Origin: Exophiala sp. HKRS030
Taxonomy: Eukaryota; Ascomycota; Eurotiomycetes; Chaetothyriales; Herpotrichiellaceae
Length of the DNA stretch: 64,000 nt
Direction of reading: 5' to 3'
Assembly: GCA_023897205.1 (NCBI GenBank)
Contig: JAHWDD010000008.1
Coordinates: 930,001 to 994,000, forward strand
Numbering within the stretch: the stretch's first letter is position 1; every line of letters begins with the position of its first letter. Of the stretch, positions 53,188-63,704 are shown piece by piece. The notes below the pieces were generated by a model, which was given only the letters and a program-made list of their open reading frames with translations, was not told where the DNA came from and made no database searches. The position numbers and the translations under genes are program-made.

Positions 53188-54178
53188 TGTTCGGATGCCT
53201 TCGGTACTGTCCCAAGCAGAACCAGGCTTGACGCCCCAGGAAAGGTTGCAATTCAAGGTGCGTTCGGGTGAAGAATATCCTATCTAGAGCTGATGTTAGC
53301 TAGGAATGACGCCACAATCCCTCGGGCCATATGTCTTGCATTCAATTTGAACCATCGAGTGCAGTTCTCGTTCTACCTTGGTCTTCGATCTTCCATCTTT
53401 CCAAAACATATGGCCGGGGAGGCTGAGTCAATTTGAGTCACCGGAAAGAAAGTTCAGGAGCTGGAACAATGGGAAAACGACCACGGGACGAAATGTTCAC
53501 GACAACATTGGAACATTGTGGCCTCTTCAGTTCTATCGAGACTCATCCTGGAGGTTTTTCGAGGGCGCAGGCAAATCCCTGTTGCCAGTGTTTGAGAACC
53601 CCAGAATAGGTCTAGCGGAAACCGACAAAAGATAGCTGCGCCCCCCGAGCAGGCAGAACAAACCTGCAAAACATTCTCTGAACTCTTATTGATTTTGAAC
53701 TACTTAGAATCACCACCGCCGTTACTGATGCACCAAACAAAGCAGTGGCTTAAATCACCCAAGTACCGACGACAGACAGGAAAATGACAAATCGACTCGG
53801 ACGAGTATGTTGACAAAAGTAACCCCCGTCCAGCTGGATTACTCTCTGACATGTTAAAATAGTACAAATCCAGGCGACCATGACCTCCTTGATCCTCAAT
53901 CTACGGCACAAGGCCTTGAAACATGACAGAAAGCCTTTACCACCAGCCACACACTACCTTTTACCTCCAAGTCGAGTCACAACGATATTGAGAAGAGAGG
54001 GATATATATCATGATACCAGCCTTAAGACCTGCCCTGCTCCTGGCACACCCCTAGACCTCAACGTCGCCACCCAGGGGACCTGGCAACGTCCGTCCAACA
54101 CGTTACGCCCAATCCGACAACTGTGGCATCAAACCGCGGCCTCTGAGCAGACCGCAGGCGGACTCTTGCTGAGCTGAA
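53188..54178. other. Non-coding stretch
   Basis: No supported gene. The plus-strand frame 53378-53635 (WPGRLSQFESPERKFRSWNN) is weak. A gatatatatcatgat AT-rich patch lies at about 53998-54013. Confidence 0.3.
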
Positions 54179-55084
54179 TCATGGCCCACGGGACGATTGT
54201 TGGTCGTTGTCGTCAACGTCTACGTCCCGACCACCAACGCGCAGAACTTGAATCTGCATCCTCTCCAAATCCCCCATCCAGCCCGGGTCGGTGCCCAGGT
54301 TGAACCAGGGGCGTGGTGGAGGAGCAGAAGCAGAAGCATCAGCAGCCGCAGCCGCAGCCAACACCACCTCCTCCTTCTCCCAACTCTCCCTCTCTCTCTG
54401 CTCCTTGACCCTGGCGGCGGACGTGGTAGGCCTCAGGCTCTGATGGCCCCTCGCGGCCGCCAGGGTCTCGGAGGCCAGGAGGCGCTGGTGCTCCCTGGCC
54501 AGCATGGCCCGTCTCGCCCTGGCAGGCTTGTCCTTGACCCGGTCCAGCACGGCCATCAACTCTCGCTGGAGCTTCTTGTGCGTCACCGCCGCCGCCCTCG
54601 AGCGGGCCAAGGACTCCCGGTGTGCCTCCAGTGCCTCCAGTACCGCGTTGACGGTGGCCTCCTGGGCCTTGTTCTGCAAGGCGAACTCGGCCAATGACGA
54701 CATGAAGTGTTCGTAGATGGGTGGCACCTTCTCCTGGGCCTGCTCCTGCGAGGACTCGGAGTTTGACGACAGGATTTGCTCGTCGAGGGTTGGCAACTTC
54801 TTCTGCGTCTCCTTCTGCGAGCACTCGGCGTGTGACGACAGGATCTGTTTGTCGAGGGATGGCAAATTCTTCTGGGCCTCGTCCACGTCGAGTTCCTCTT
54901 CATCATCATCGTCGTCATCATTGTCTTGGTCACCAACACAGGAGCAATACAACAAGACCACTAGCACAACAACATAACACCACAACAAGACCACCAGCAC
55001 AACGACACCACAAACCCAACAACAACAACACCACCAACACCACACCACGATCTTCTCCCACACTTGGGAAGAAGCCGACGCCAT
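54179..55084 (-). CDS. Single-pass membrane protein with repeated stalk and coiled coil, 301 aa
   Basis: ATG 55084 gives MASASSQVWEKIVVWCWWCC; in-frame codons further upstream lack an ATG. Residues 11-49 are a very hydrophobic Cys/Trp/Val/Leu segment (VVVLVVLLWCYVVVLVVLLY), long enough for one or two membrane passes. An acidic run DNDDDDDDEEELDVD follows. Next come three 23-24-residue repeats (LPSLDKQILSSHAECSQKET, LPTLDEQILSSNSESSQEQA, VPPIYEHFMSSLAEFALQNK), then a charged helical region (LEALEAHRESLARSRAAAVT, RARRAMLAREHQRLLASETL) likely to be coiled coil, an Ala run and WFNLGTDPGWMGDLERMQIQ near the end. The hydrophobic part is encoded by a caacaccac-type tandem tract, so it may vary in length or partly be an intron. 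No family is recognised. Confidence 0.55.
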   Translation of the reverse strand: MASASSQVWEKIVVWCWWCCCCWVCGVVVLVVLLWCYVVVLVVLLYCSCVGDQDNDDDDDDEEELDVDEAQKNLPSLDKQILSSHAECSQKETQKKLPTLDEQILSSNSESSQEQAQEKVPPIYEHFMSSLAEFALQNKAQEATVNAVLEALEAHRESLARSRAAAVTHKKLQRELMAVLDRVKDKPARARRAMLAREHQRLLASETLAAARGHQSLRPTTSAARVKEQRERESWEKEEVVLAAAAAADASASAPPPRPWFNLGTDPGWMGDLERMQIQVLRVGGRDVDVDDNDQQSSRGP

Positions 55085-55920
55085 TCTTGAGATGGGACTG
55101 GCCAAGAAGCTACGTGGAAGCCGCTTTGGGATGAGGTTGGCCGAGTAAGTCCGAGATGATTCCCGGCCTGGAATATGAGGTGGCCTATCTGACTGTTGAG
55201 CCTTAGGATCGAAACTGCACCCTTTCGAGAGATGGTTGGTGGACACGACTATTCCAGACCGCAGCCTGGTGTCACCAAGAGGGATCTATCTCATTCCTTT
55301 GACGAAGCCATACGGATATCTGACACTCTATCACGAAGCAGAGTCTACTATCAAGACGCAACAGGATGAGGAGCACCATATATCTACAAAAGGAGGAACC
55401 ATCTTCATATATACTCGGAACAAGCTTTGGATGGGATCACATCATCAAGAGAAGCTTCCAGGCTCCAAGCTGAGGTCGCAGGCAGCAGTAGCTGGCCGTT
55501 GCAAAGCGTTGACCATGATATGAAGATGATGAGGATGATAGCGTCGCTGAGAGGTATTGTTGGGTGTGTTGGTTTATTGCCAGGCACTTCAAAGGGCATT
55601 TTGTTGTGAGTCCTAATTGTCTAGGGGTGTGATGGTTGCAACTCCAGATGATCGATGAGTTGTGTTGAGTGCTGCCCCAAGGTATCTTGAGTTGAGTTGC
55701 GCTGAGGGAAGTTGAGGAGGAACTCCGAGCCGTGGGAGTTAGTCCTGGGCCACCCTCACTCACCACCTCTCCGTACCAAGTCATCCGAAGTTGTGACAAC
55801 ACCCAACGGAAAAAAAACAATTCTGTCTGACAAATGCTTTTACTTTTACTTTCTTTCCTGATTCCCTTGCCTGGCTGTCAATAGTGTCACAGATTCATGC
55901 CTCACGCCTGCATTAGCTGC
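55085..55920. other. Intergenic with repeat fragments
   Basis: 55560-55690 holds fragments of the gcattttgttgtgagtcc / ggtatcttgagttg module. Open frames on both strands (55236-55523 plus, 55437-55820 minus) follow these repeats and lack support. Confidence 0.4.
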
Positions 55921-56023
55921 AAGCCACCACCTCCTGCCAAACCCTCAGGTAGGTTGTTGCTGCTGCTTGCCTGCAACTTTCAGCCTCAACCACCTTTCCC
56001 TTTCCTCTTCTTCCTCTTCTTCT

Positions 56024-56055
<32 letters not shown>

Positions 56056-56580
56056 TTCTTATTTCTCTTTCTCTTCTGTACCACCACTTCTCGGACTCGA
56101 AAACTCCTCAACGCTTTTTCCACCGCCAGAAAACCCCCAGGTGAGACTCTCCCCACAACTGTGGTGCATTCTGTTGAGCACACAGCCTTTCCGTGACACC
56201 TCTAGCTGACACGTCTTCCCCAGTCTTTACCAGCTCGTCGACTTGATCTCAGCTTTACTCACTACTGGGAAACCGGGTGAGACAATCACCGCCGTATCAA
56301 CACTGTGAGTCCTGTCGGGCAACACGGCATCTCCTTGACAGTTGCTGACACTTCCCAGGCTTCATCAGGTCCCTTGACTTGGTTTCGGCCTCACTCGACG
56401 CTTTCACTGCTGGACAACCAGGTGAGACTGAGCACACGGCATCTCCGTGACGATTGTTGACACTTTTCAGTCTTTACCAGGTCCCTTGACTTGATTCAGC
56501 TTCATCCAACTCTTTACTACTGGACAACCGGGTGAGATCTCCGACGTACAAACGCTGTGAATCCTGCTGACACTTCTCAG
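55921..56580 (+). other. 5' leader of the RING gene: tandem mini-exon/intron cassettes
   Basis: At least three cassettes in a row. Exon-like parts of 53, 63 and 61 nt (about 56224-56276, 56361-56423, 56473-56533) share tctttaccaggtcccttgac, ttgattcagc and actactggacaaccgg. Each ends at a gtgaga donor and is preceded by gctgacact(t)(t)cccag-type branch plus acceptor. The introns are about 49-84 nt and share cacggcatctccgtgac. An earlier donor (cccccaggtgagactctcc, about 56138) starts the series after a CTT-rich tract (56005-56065). Exon lengths are not multiples of three, so these are probably untranslated leader exons rather than coding. Confidence 0.6.
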
Positions 56581-56586
56581 ACCCCA

Positions 56587-56790
56587 AACTCTTTGCCTAC
56601 GGTCTCAACTCTTTGCCTACAGTCTCAACTCTTTGCCTACGGTCTCAACTCTTTGCCTACGGTCTCAACTCTTTGCCTACGGTCTCAACTCTTTGCCTAC
56701 GGTCTCAACTCTTTGCCTACGGTCTCAACTCTTTGCCTACGGTCTCAATTCTTTGCCTGCGGTCTCAATTCTTTGCCTGCGGTCTCAACT
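56587..56790 (+). repeat. 20-bp minisatellite, ten copies
   Basis: aactctttgcctacggtctc repeats with an exact 20-bp period from 56587 to 56786; variants are acagt in unit 2 and gcctgc in the last two. It contains no ATG and sits just before the RING gene start. Since 20 is not a multiple of 3, the open frames through it simply cycle the three readings. Confidence 0.95.
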
Positions 56791-56809
56791 CAGGACTCGG
56801 ACAAAGTTT

Positions 56810-58864
56810 ATGGGAAAAAGAAAGGACGGATCGTATCCAGGTCGCAGACAGATCATTCCAAAAGATCGCGTCACTCGTTCTGCAAGCAAACGCCAGAGAT
56901 CCTCCATGGACGGACAACTCATGCCATCCACACCCATCAGACAGCGTGCGGCCTCTCCAGCCCGAGAGCCCACGCCAGGCATGTCGACGAACAAGCCAGG
57001 CCCAACTTCATCAGACATGATGCCGGAGCCAGTTCCGGCCACCTACGTGATGCAAGAACCAAATGTGCCCCCTCCCATGATGGCAGAGCCAATTCCGGAC
57101 ACCCTCAGGATCACAGGGCCAATCCTACCCCCTCCCATGATGACAGGGCCAATCCTACCCCCTCCCATGATGACAAGGCCAACTCTACCCCCTCCCACCA
57201 TGAGACAGCCAGACCTACCCCCTCCCATCATGCCAGGGCCAACCCTACCCCCAATTCTGGCTCCGGTCTTCCCTCCACAGGTGGGCGGACATCAATCTCC
57301 CTCTGGCAACGTCAATCTGAACCCTGGGCTTCAGCAGCTTGCACGACTCTGTGATGACTTGAAAAACGAGATCGTGCCTGCCTGCAAAGAAAGGTTCGAA
57401 TCTCGCATGCGAGAACAGTTTTTGGAGCGCATACAGGCCGCGGAAGAGCGAGTCCAGAAAGCGGAAGCGGACGCCAACGTCTGGAAAAAGCAAGCAGAGG
57501 ATGCGCAAGTTTGGGCAGACGCCCACGAAGCGCTCGCAGAGACCGCGACAGCGCGAGTAGCTGAAGCGACAGCGCGAGCACGGGACTGGGAAGCTCAAGC
57601 AAAGACCGCGGAAGCTCAAGCATTGGCCGCTAATGAGCGAGAAGGTGACTTGAGGAAGCGAGGAAGTGAGGCGATCAAGGTAGGGCACGAGCAGAAAGTC
57701 AGAGCAGACGAGCAGGAAAAAGAAGCAATGGCCTGGAAGAGGCAAGCAGAGAGTGCGACAGCGCAAGCAAGGACCGCAGAAGCTCAAAAATTGGATGTAG
57801 CACAGCGATTACTGACCATGGAGAGGACAGCAAAACTTGAGAAAGCGATATCAGAGATCTGGAAAGATCGAGCAAAGGACGCCGAAGCTCAAGCAAAGGA
57901 TGCGGCACAGCGAGCACTGACCCTGGAGACACGAGCAAACGACGCGGAAGAACAGGCACGTGCCTCCAAAGAACGAGAAGACCTCGCGCAGTTGCAATCT
58001 CATCACTGGAAAAGGTGTACAGAGATTGCCACAGCGCAAGAACAGGCCGCGAAAGAGGAAACACAGGACTGGAAAAAACAAGCAGACGAGGCGACAGAGA
58101 CGGTCCGCACCGTGACCACCATGGTAGTGCACTTGGAGGAAGAGCTCCTGTTCCGTGAACAGAAGTTTCAAACTCTTAAGCAGACCCTCCAAGAGCGACA
58201 ACGGGCCTTCGACGCCGACGTGCGTTGTTACACAGCAGCACTCGAGGTCTTCCAGAATCAGAACCCGGACCGATCTCGGCGACAGCTCGAGAAGAAGAAG
58301 CAACAATTGAAAAAGTACAGAAAAGCCATCCGTGTACATCAAACACATTGTCAAGAACTGACGGAGGAACTGTCCAAGGCCAACGCCAGACTGTCCAAGG
58401 CCAACGCCAGACTGGTGGCAATCGACGACCTGCGCTGCAACTGCTGCAGTGACGATGTCAAGGAGGTCTTTTTGCCGTGTGGGCACGCATTCTGTAAAGA
58501 ATGCGTGTACCAATGGCTGTCCAAGCACGACACTTGCCCCACGTGCCGGGCGCATTGTCACCTCGCCGATGCCCGCGACCTATACATCGGGGGACCTATT
58601 CCGGATCCCACGCCCGAGGTCGATGACCATTCCAGTGATCAAGACGAGGAAATGTCCGAGCTCGTCGACGAGGTAGCAGACAGTGAGGAGGACGAGGACG
58701 AGGACGAGGACGAGGAGGAAATGCCCGAGCTCGTCGACGAGGCAGCAGACAGTGAGGAGGACGAGGAGGAGGACAAGGACGAGGAGGAGGACAAGGACGA
58801 GGAGGAGGACAAGGACGAGGAGGAAATGCCCGAGCTCGTCGACGAGGCAGCAGACAATCAGTAG
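56810..58864 (+). CDS. RING-finger coiled-coil protein with acidic tail, 684 aa
   Basis: The first ATG in frame is 56810 (MGKRKDGSYPGRRQIIPKDR); the frame upstream is only the minisatellite. Residues 1-60 are basic (possible nuclear signal). About 80-155 are six 10-residue repeats of the GPILPPPMMT type. About 175-540 is a long Ala/Glu/Lys/Gln coiled coil (AEERVQKAEADANVWKKQAE and similar). Residues 543-579 are a C3HC4 RING: CNCC, LPCGHAFCKEC, then CPTC, all eight zinc ligands present. The tail is acidic with three ELVDEAADSEED-like repeats. RING proteins of this kind usually act as E3 ubiquitin ligases; the partner is unknown, and the layout resembles coiled-coil RING scaffolds. It ends EAADNQ-TAG. 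Low-complexity tracts at both ends are DNA-level repeats likely to vary between strains. Confidence 0.85.
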   Translation: MGKRKDGSYPGRRQIIPKDRVTRSASKRQRSSMDGQLMPSTPIRQRAASPAREPTPGMSTNKPGPTSSDMMPEPVPATYVMQEPNVPPPMMAEPIPDTLRITGPILPPPMMTGPILPPPMMTRPTLPPPTMRQPDLPPPIMPGPTLPPILAPVFPPQVGGHQSPSGNVNLNPGLQQLARLCDDLKNEIVPACKERFESRMREQFLERIQAAEERVQKAEADANVWKKQAEDAQVWADAHEALAETATARVAEATARARDWEAQAKTAEAQALAANEREGDLRKRGSEAIKVGHEQKVRADEQEKEAMAWKRQAESATAQARTAEAQKLDVAQRLLTMERTAKLEKAISEIWKDRAKDAEAQAKDAAQRALTLETRANDAEEQARASKEREDLAQLQSHHWKRCTEIATAQEQAAKEETQDWKKQADEATETVRTVTTMVVHLEEELLFREQKFQTLKQTLQERQRAFDADVRCYTAALEVFQNQNPDRSRRQLEKKKQQLKKYRKAIRVHQTHCQELTEELSKANARLSKANARLVAIDDLRCNCCSDDVKEVFLPCGHAFCKECVYQWLSKHDTCPTCRAHCHLADARDLYIGGPIPDPTPEVDDHSSDQDEEMSELVDEVADSEEDEDEDEDEEEMPELVDEAADSEEDEEEDKDEEEDKDEEEDKDEEEMPELVDEAADNQ

Positions 58865-59370
58865 GAGGTTGGATGGGCTCAAAAGTGTTTGTTGTTGTTG
58901 TCAAAGGTCTGTTGTCGCTTTTGCAGAATGTCTCATGTGCACAGGTCTTGCAAAAGGGTCTTGTAACCACCTCAAGCAGCATACGACGCCTTGAAGGGGA
59001 ATGACCCCGGCAGCTTGGAAGTTTTGAGAGTTTCGGTTTCTTTTTTGTTTTCGTTGGGCTGTTGACGGCATGAGGACACACTCTTTGATCTTTTCTTTTT
59101 CTTTTTTTTCCTTTTGCAGGCTTGTTCGGGTTCCAGGAACTCCAAAGCACATTGTCACTGTCACCGAAAAGTCTACTGTTCTCTCTACTCTTCCTACTTT
59201 TCTCTGGCAGCCAGAGTTACTCATAGTTACTTACTATCGATTGCACCTTACGCCTTCTTGCACCCAAAATCCCTTTCCTTACAACCATCACAATCCCGAA
59301 ACAAGTACCTTTCGGGAGGACTCGTTACGAACTCGCTTCGAAAGCAATCTCACATCGGGTAGCACTCCTT
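58865..59370. other. 3' flank of the RING gene
   Basis: Presumed 3' UTR and spacer. It has a tttcttttttt tract at 59090-59115 and no supported gene. Confidence 0.4.
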
Positions 59371-60780
59371 GACCCTCAGCGGCAAGGGAATGATTTCATC
59401 AGTCGACCGAGACGGCAAAAACAAACGAGACAAGTGCAGGGCATCATGCAATAGTCACTCCGTACCAGACATCTCCCTACCTGGAACCAAAGTGAGACTT
59501 GCAGCAAGAAAGATGAGGGGGCTGGGGATATCTCTCTGTCCCTGTCCAAGGACCACGACACTACCTCACTTTCCACAGGCAATTTTGGGCCGCGAAAGGA
59601 AATGATTGGTGAGTGATGACGGCAAAACAAAACGAGACGAGTGCAGGGATCATCCAATAGTACTCCGTACCAGACATCTCGTACTTTCGGAAACGAGTGA
59701 GGCTTGCCAGCAAGAGAAAGAGGGGCTTGCAGCAAGAGAAGGACTGTTCAGCAGGAGAAGAGCTGAAAGTTCCCCGTCCACAGACATCAGGAAAAGAGGC
59801 TAACACTTCCCTGGCCGCAGGCACCTCGCTTCGAAGGCACTCTGGACCGCAAAAAGAAATGATCGGTGAGTGATGACGACAAAAACAAACGAGACGAGTG
59901 CAGGGTACCATCCAATAGTACTCGGTACCAGACATCTCCTACCTGTCAAAGTCTTGTCGGCCCCGAAGGTAAGCGAAAGTGGCAACGAAAGAAGCAAGAC
60001 ATTGTATGTTCATTGTCAGACAGCATCAATTCTCTGCATTGTCAGACGTTATCTCTTTTCCCTACCCATGCATGCCGCAGGAGAAGGTTTGTGACGTGTC
60101 GAAAGATCAGCCCAGCCTCACTTCGAAAGGTCCTGAAGGGGGGACGGGTCGACGGGTTCGACCAAGTGATGACGCCGATGAAACCGTAAGTTGGCAGGGG
60201 ATCGTCTCATCATCAACTTTACTTATTCCTTCTCATGCATGCATGGAGGAAAGAAGAGGTGGTTGGGCGTGTGAGAGACCAAGTTGTCCTCACCGCCAAA
60301 CGCCTCATTGATTCGAAAGCGGCGATAGTCGTCGCGGCACGCGGAAGACAGGCAAGAATGTCGCAAGGGTACGTCCAATAGTACCATCGATCCCTTACCT
60401 TGAACCAAAGCGAGGCTTGCAGCTGAAATTTCTCTGTGCAGGGCCAGGCAGCAAGCAATCTCACCGACAGAGGCCTCTTGGACTCGAAAGCGACAATGGT
60501 CCATCGCGGCACACGGAAGACAAGCAACAATGTTGCAAGGGTACGCCCAATAGCACCAACCATCCCTTGCCTTTGAACCAAAGTGAGGCTTGCAGCAACG
60601 CATCAAGCTGACTGAGAGTGCAGGGCCAGACAAGTCTCTTGACTCGAAAAAGCGGGAAGTGGTGACCGCGGCAACACGGAAGACTCGAGCAAAAATTGTC
60701 GCAGCAGGGGTTCAACCAATGGTACCATCAATCACATCAATCACATGCACTCCGAAACGAGTGCGGCTGGCTAAGTGTTC
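59370..60780 (+). repeat. Tandem cassette array related to the 39-kb array
   Basis: Part one has three units of about 245-255 bp (starts near 59370, 59605 and 59858) sharing tgagtgatgacggcaaaa, caaacgagacgagtgcaggg, ccaatagtactccgtaccag, acatctc and gcaagagaaag. Part two has three units of about 160-175 bp (near 60312, 60482 and 60641) sharing gactcgaaagcgacaatgg, cgcggcacacggaagac, gcaagggtacgcccaatag and ccaaagtgaggcttgcagc. The words gagtgatgacgg, catgcatgc and ctcaccgccaaacgcctc(a) are shared with 39.2-40.7 kb. Many units have gtgagt and cag in intron-like spacing (38-40 nt), but no continuous coding frame exists. Confidence 0.65.
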
Positions 60781-61827
60781 CAGACCCCCGCCTCGTCACA
60801 GTGGTTGCCTTTCTCATTCGGCCGCACCTCTCGTATCATCACATTTGCCAAGCCCGCAAACCACGCAAACCACGCAAACCACGCAAACAATCGAAAAAGC
60901 AAGGCGAGACCCTTGCATGTCTCATTTCCGGGCGCGTGCCCTGCAAAAAAAGAAAAGGAGAAGGAAATTGCGCCCCTTCTCCCTCACCGCCAGCCGGGGA
61001 ATCATTGCCCAATTTCAGAAACTGACACACACAGGTAGAAACCGTGGGAATTCGAAATGGTTTGTTGGGAAACACATCTTCCAGACGACGCGACGTATGA
61101 ACAAGATTTTCTTGGTCCAAACCGAAAAGCAAAAAGGCAACAAGCTTCCGTCTCACAAAGTGGAGGGGTGGGAATCGATCGGGGTGCTACGGAGTACAAT
61201 CTACGGGGTAAGAAAGCTTTTTTGGTGGGTGGCCACGGCGGCCCCAACCCGTCGGCTGATTTTCGCCGCCAAAACGGTGGCCGTTCGACAAGCTCTACCC
61301 GCCCAGAAACCGGATCACGTGTGGGAGGCAAGCGAATTTTTCGGGTGAGTGAACAACTATTTTCCGTTGGAGTACTCGGTAAGTACCCTCTGGTATTGAC
61401 CACCACTTGGAGGTACGGACTAACTACTTTCAATTCCCGATTCGGAGTTGAATAGCTCTCAGTATGAGAGAGCAGCTTTCAATGTGATCTCTTGTCTTGC
61501 AGCAGAGAGTCATCTATCAATCTCTCCTGTTCTGTTCTGTTCTGTTCAATTTGAAAACACCAAAAAGTGTTCTTGTTTGCTTTGCTTCGCTCACTTGCCA
61601 ATCAATGCTTGCGACACCACCACCCGGTATCGACCCATGCCTGCACTGCAACCACAACCGCACCCAAATTGCCATCTTGCCACCTTGCCATCTTGCCACC
61701 TTGCCATCTTGCCACCCAGGTGCCATCTGCCATGCGACACCCCTAGCTTCCATTTCGACATGACTGAGTAGTACTCCGTGTGTGTCCATGTGCGTGTGTG
61801 TGACCCCTTTGCTCCGGTGAGCGTCAA
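60781..61827. other. Gene-poor stretch with short repeats
   Basis: A 10-bp tandem (aaaccacgca) occurs four times at 60858-60892. A ccatcttgccaccttg tandem occurs at 61670-61722. Open frames 60590-61348 and 61057-61455 on the plus strand are Lys/Arg- or Ser-rich, partly made of repeats, and lack recognisable domains. A gttct tandem lies at 61530-61545. Confidence 0.35.
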
Positions 61828-61986
61828 TCACGCGTTGAAGTCGATGAGGCCACTAAAGTCCAAGTCGAAAGGGTCAAAGTCGTCTTGGACGATGCGAGGG
61901 TCGAAGCCGAGCCTCGAACGAAGCCTGCTGGTCGGCCGTGACAGTCGCAATGGTGCGATAAGCTCTCCCGCTAGAAGCCGCATCAT
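61828..61986 (-). CDS. Possible 52-residue ORF or terminal exon
   Basis: From ATG ATG at 61986 the minus strand reads MMRLLAGELIAPLRLSRPTS, RLRSRLGFDPRIVQDD, FDPFDLDFSGLIDFNA and TGA. The aromatic/acidic ending resembles C-termini of fungal transcription regulators, but nothing upstream supports that. It could be the last exon of a lost gene. Confidence 0.25.
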   Translation of the reverse strand: MMRLLAGELIAPLRLSRPTSRLRSRLGFDPRIVQDDFDPFDLDFSGLIDFNA

Positions 61987-62239
61987 GACTGTACGCATCA
62001 CGACTGCAGGACTTTTACGGCAAGCGAAAATTGTTTCTTGTTACTAGGTCACGTTGTGCATAATAATTCATGATGTGTCCTAAGGGATTCCCCAGGAAAG
62101 TCGTTACAAGCAGCACCCTGCGATGACTGATTTGTAGGATAAAATGTAACACTTGCTGTTTCTGAGACGTTTCTATCGCACCGCGGTGCCCTTCTTATTT
62201 GCTCTACCCCATTCAGCAGCCTTGATACGAGAGGCAAAT

Positions 62240-62390
62240 TGTCAGGATCATTATCATGTGACTAGTGCTGCCTGCTGTCGCGCTAGGGCTTGTCTCGGCC
62301 TGCGCGCGCACGACACTGCGCTGCGTCCTCAACACCTAGTTTAGTCCTTCCTCCGTACTGCATTCTATCGATTCAAACGCATGTTGTGAT
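62240..62390 (-). mobile_element. MITE-like element, single full copy
   Basis: Reverse copy of about 150 bp: tgtcaggatcattatcatgt, gactagtgctgcctgctgtc, tcggcctgcgcgcgcacgac, actgcgctgcgtcctcaaca, cctagtttagtccttcctcc, gattcaaacgcatgttgtga. Termini TGTCA(C/G)GA are short inverted repeats. No coding capacity; the mobilising enzyme is unknown. Confidence 0.75.
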
Positions 62391-62403
62391 ATCAGTACTC
62401 AAG

Positions 62404-63495
62404 TCATGCATGCGTAAGTAATTGGACCACAATATGAAGAACAAATTTCGGAGAAATATCAGCTTGGGGAAAGGGATCAGACATTGACTTATCAGAAACG
62501 GCCACTGAACCTACATTCTTTGTATGAACCAAGAACAGCACATTCCTTGTCAGAAACATACGACGCCCCTGTTTCTGTACTGAAGACCTGCCCTGCGACC
62601 CGACTGAAAGATTCCTGATGCGGGCTCTTTCTTTGTTCACTTCTGCGACCTTCAGCACAAATGTCGTTACCGCACTTGAACATCTTGCTCGAAGGCTTCT
62701 CGAGTTCCAACAAGACCTCACCAGAAGCTGACACCGTGAGTTCTCTGTCAGACCTGCAACTTAGATACCCGTGCCTGACCAAAGCAAGTAGAGAACTTTC
62801 ACACACCGTGTACCCAATCCTCCTTGAAGAACCTGTTTTGCGACTGCTTTTGTGATAACGAAGAGCTCGGCGCAAGCGCTGGAAGATTGCGCGAAGCAAA
62901 TCAGCTCCGAGGATCACGTTGAAGGAACGGGTATCCCCTTTGGGTTTTAAGAAGTCTTTGGGCTCAGTGTGAATAATTCTGAACATTGCCGACCTCAAAG
63001 ATACCTTACGATAGTGGCAAGCCAGACTCTGCTGCTTCGTTGTGGCCTGACCGGGTCTGCATATTCGGATTCAGAGATTCGTCGCTTTAGGGGATATCTG
63101 CGCACATGGATCATTAGCATCTGAGTATAATCTTGCAGCAAGCAACGGCAAATATCAGGAAACTCATCATCCAGAACAACTTCCTTATCACCCGTTGAAA
63201 TGTGCTCTGGTACAGTCTCAGAACAAGACCATCATTACTCATATTGAGATGCTCATTCCTTCAGCAGCAATGCTTCAAGACTTCGTATGCTCTCTGTGCG
63301 CAATCTGCGCAGCCATCTGTGATTGAATCCTGCAAATGGCAGGTGGTGAAGCTCCACGACACGCTGATACACCTCACCGCCTACGATTTCCTGCCGCTTC
63401 AGTGACGACAAAGTGAATTGAATACACTGAATTGCAGAAATTTCAATTCTTATTGAATGTTCAATGAAAATTTCCATGGTGACAGCAAAATTCAC
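62404..63495 (-). pseudogene. Uncharacterised minus-strand coding-like region
   Basis: A frame without ATG at about 63228-63005 reads VPEHISTGDKEVVLDDEFPD, ICRCLLQDYTQMLMIHVRRY, PLKRRISESEYADPVRPQRS, SRVWLAT, then continues one base out of frame as VSLRSAMFRIIHTEPKDFLK and RSFNVILGADLLRAIFQRLR to 62492. 63495-63253 (FTLSSLKRQEIVGGEVYQRV) may be an upstream piece. The frame change near 63010 suggests either decay or a short intron. The family is unknown. Confidence 0.35.
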
Positions 63496-63649
63496 TTTGC
63501 TCGCTGCCCAGTTTCCTCATACAAAAACATCACTTCATCATCCTTCCCTTCCGAATTCTTTTGCACAATCTCATCCCAAACCACTTCTTCATCATCCAAC
63601 ATTCTGTTCCCGCATTTGCATTGACTTGACTACAACCACTCTTCGTCTT

Positions 63650-63698
63650 GTAAGTGCCACTCCCAGGTTGATCGGCTCGTGCTGACATCGACTGCAAG
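63650..63698 (+). other. Probable 5' UTR intron of the 63705 gene
   Basis: Donor GTAAGT at 63650, a gctgaca branch match and an acceptor AAG at 63698, 49 nt long, six bases before the ATG. Pyrimidine-rich leader sequence precedes it (63530-63600). Confidence 0.5.
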
Positions 63699-63704
63699 CG
63701 CTTC

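Noticed and set aside
56557..56809. N-terminal extension of the RING protein through the 20-bp repeat
   Set aside because: There is no ATG in that frame before 56810, and the 20-bp period leaves all frames open by chance.
57245..59150. Several minus-strand frames over the RING gene
   Set aside because: Shadows of the coiled coil and acidic repeats; the plus strand encodes a complete RING.
60590..61348. 252-codon plus-strand frame
   Set aside because: It crosses repeat cassettes and a 10-bp tandem, has intron-like words inside, and no recognisable domain.
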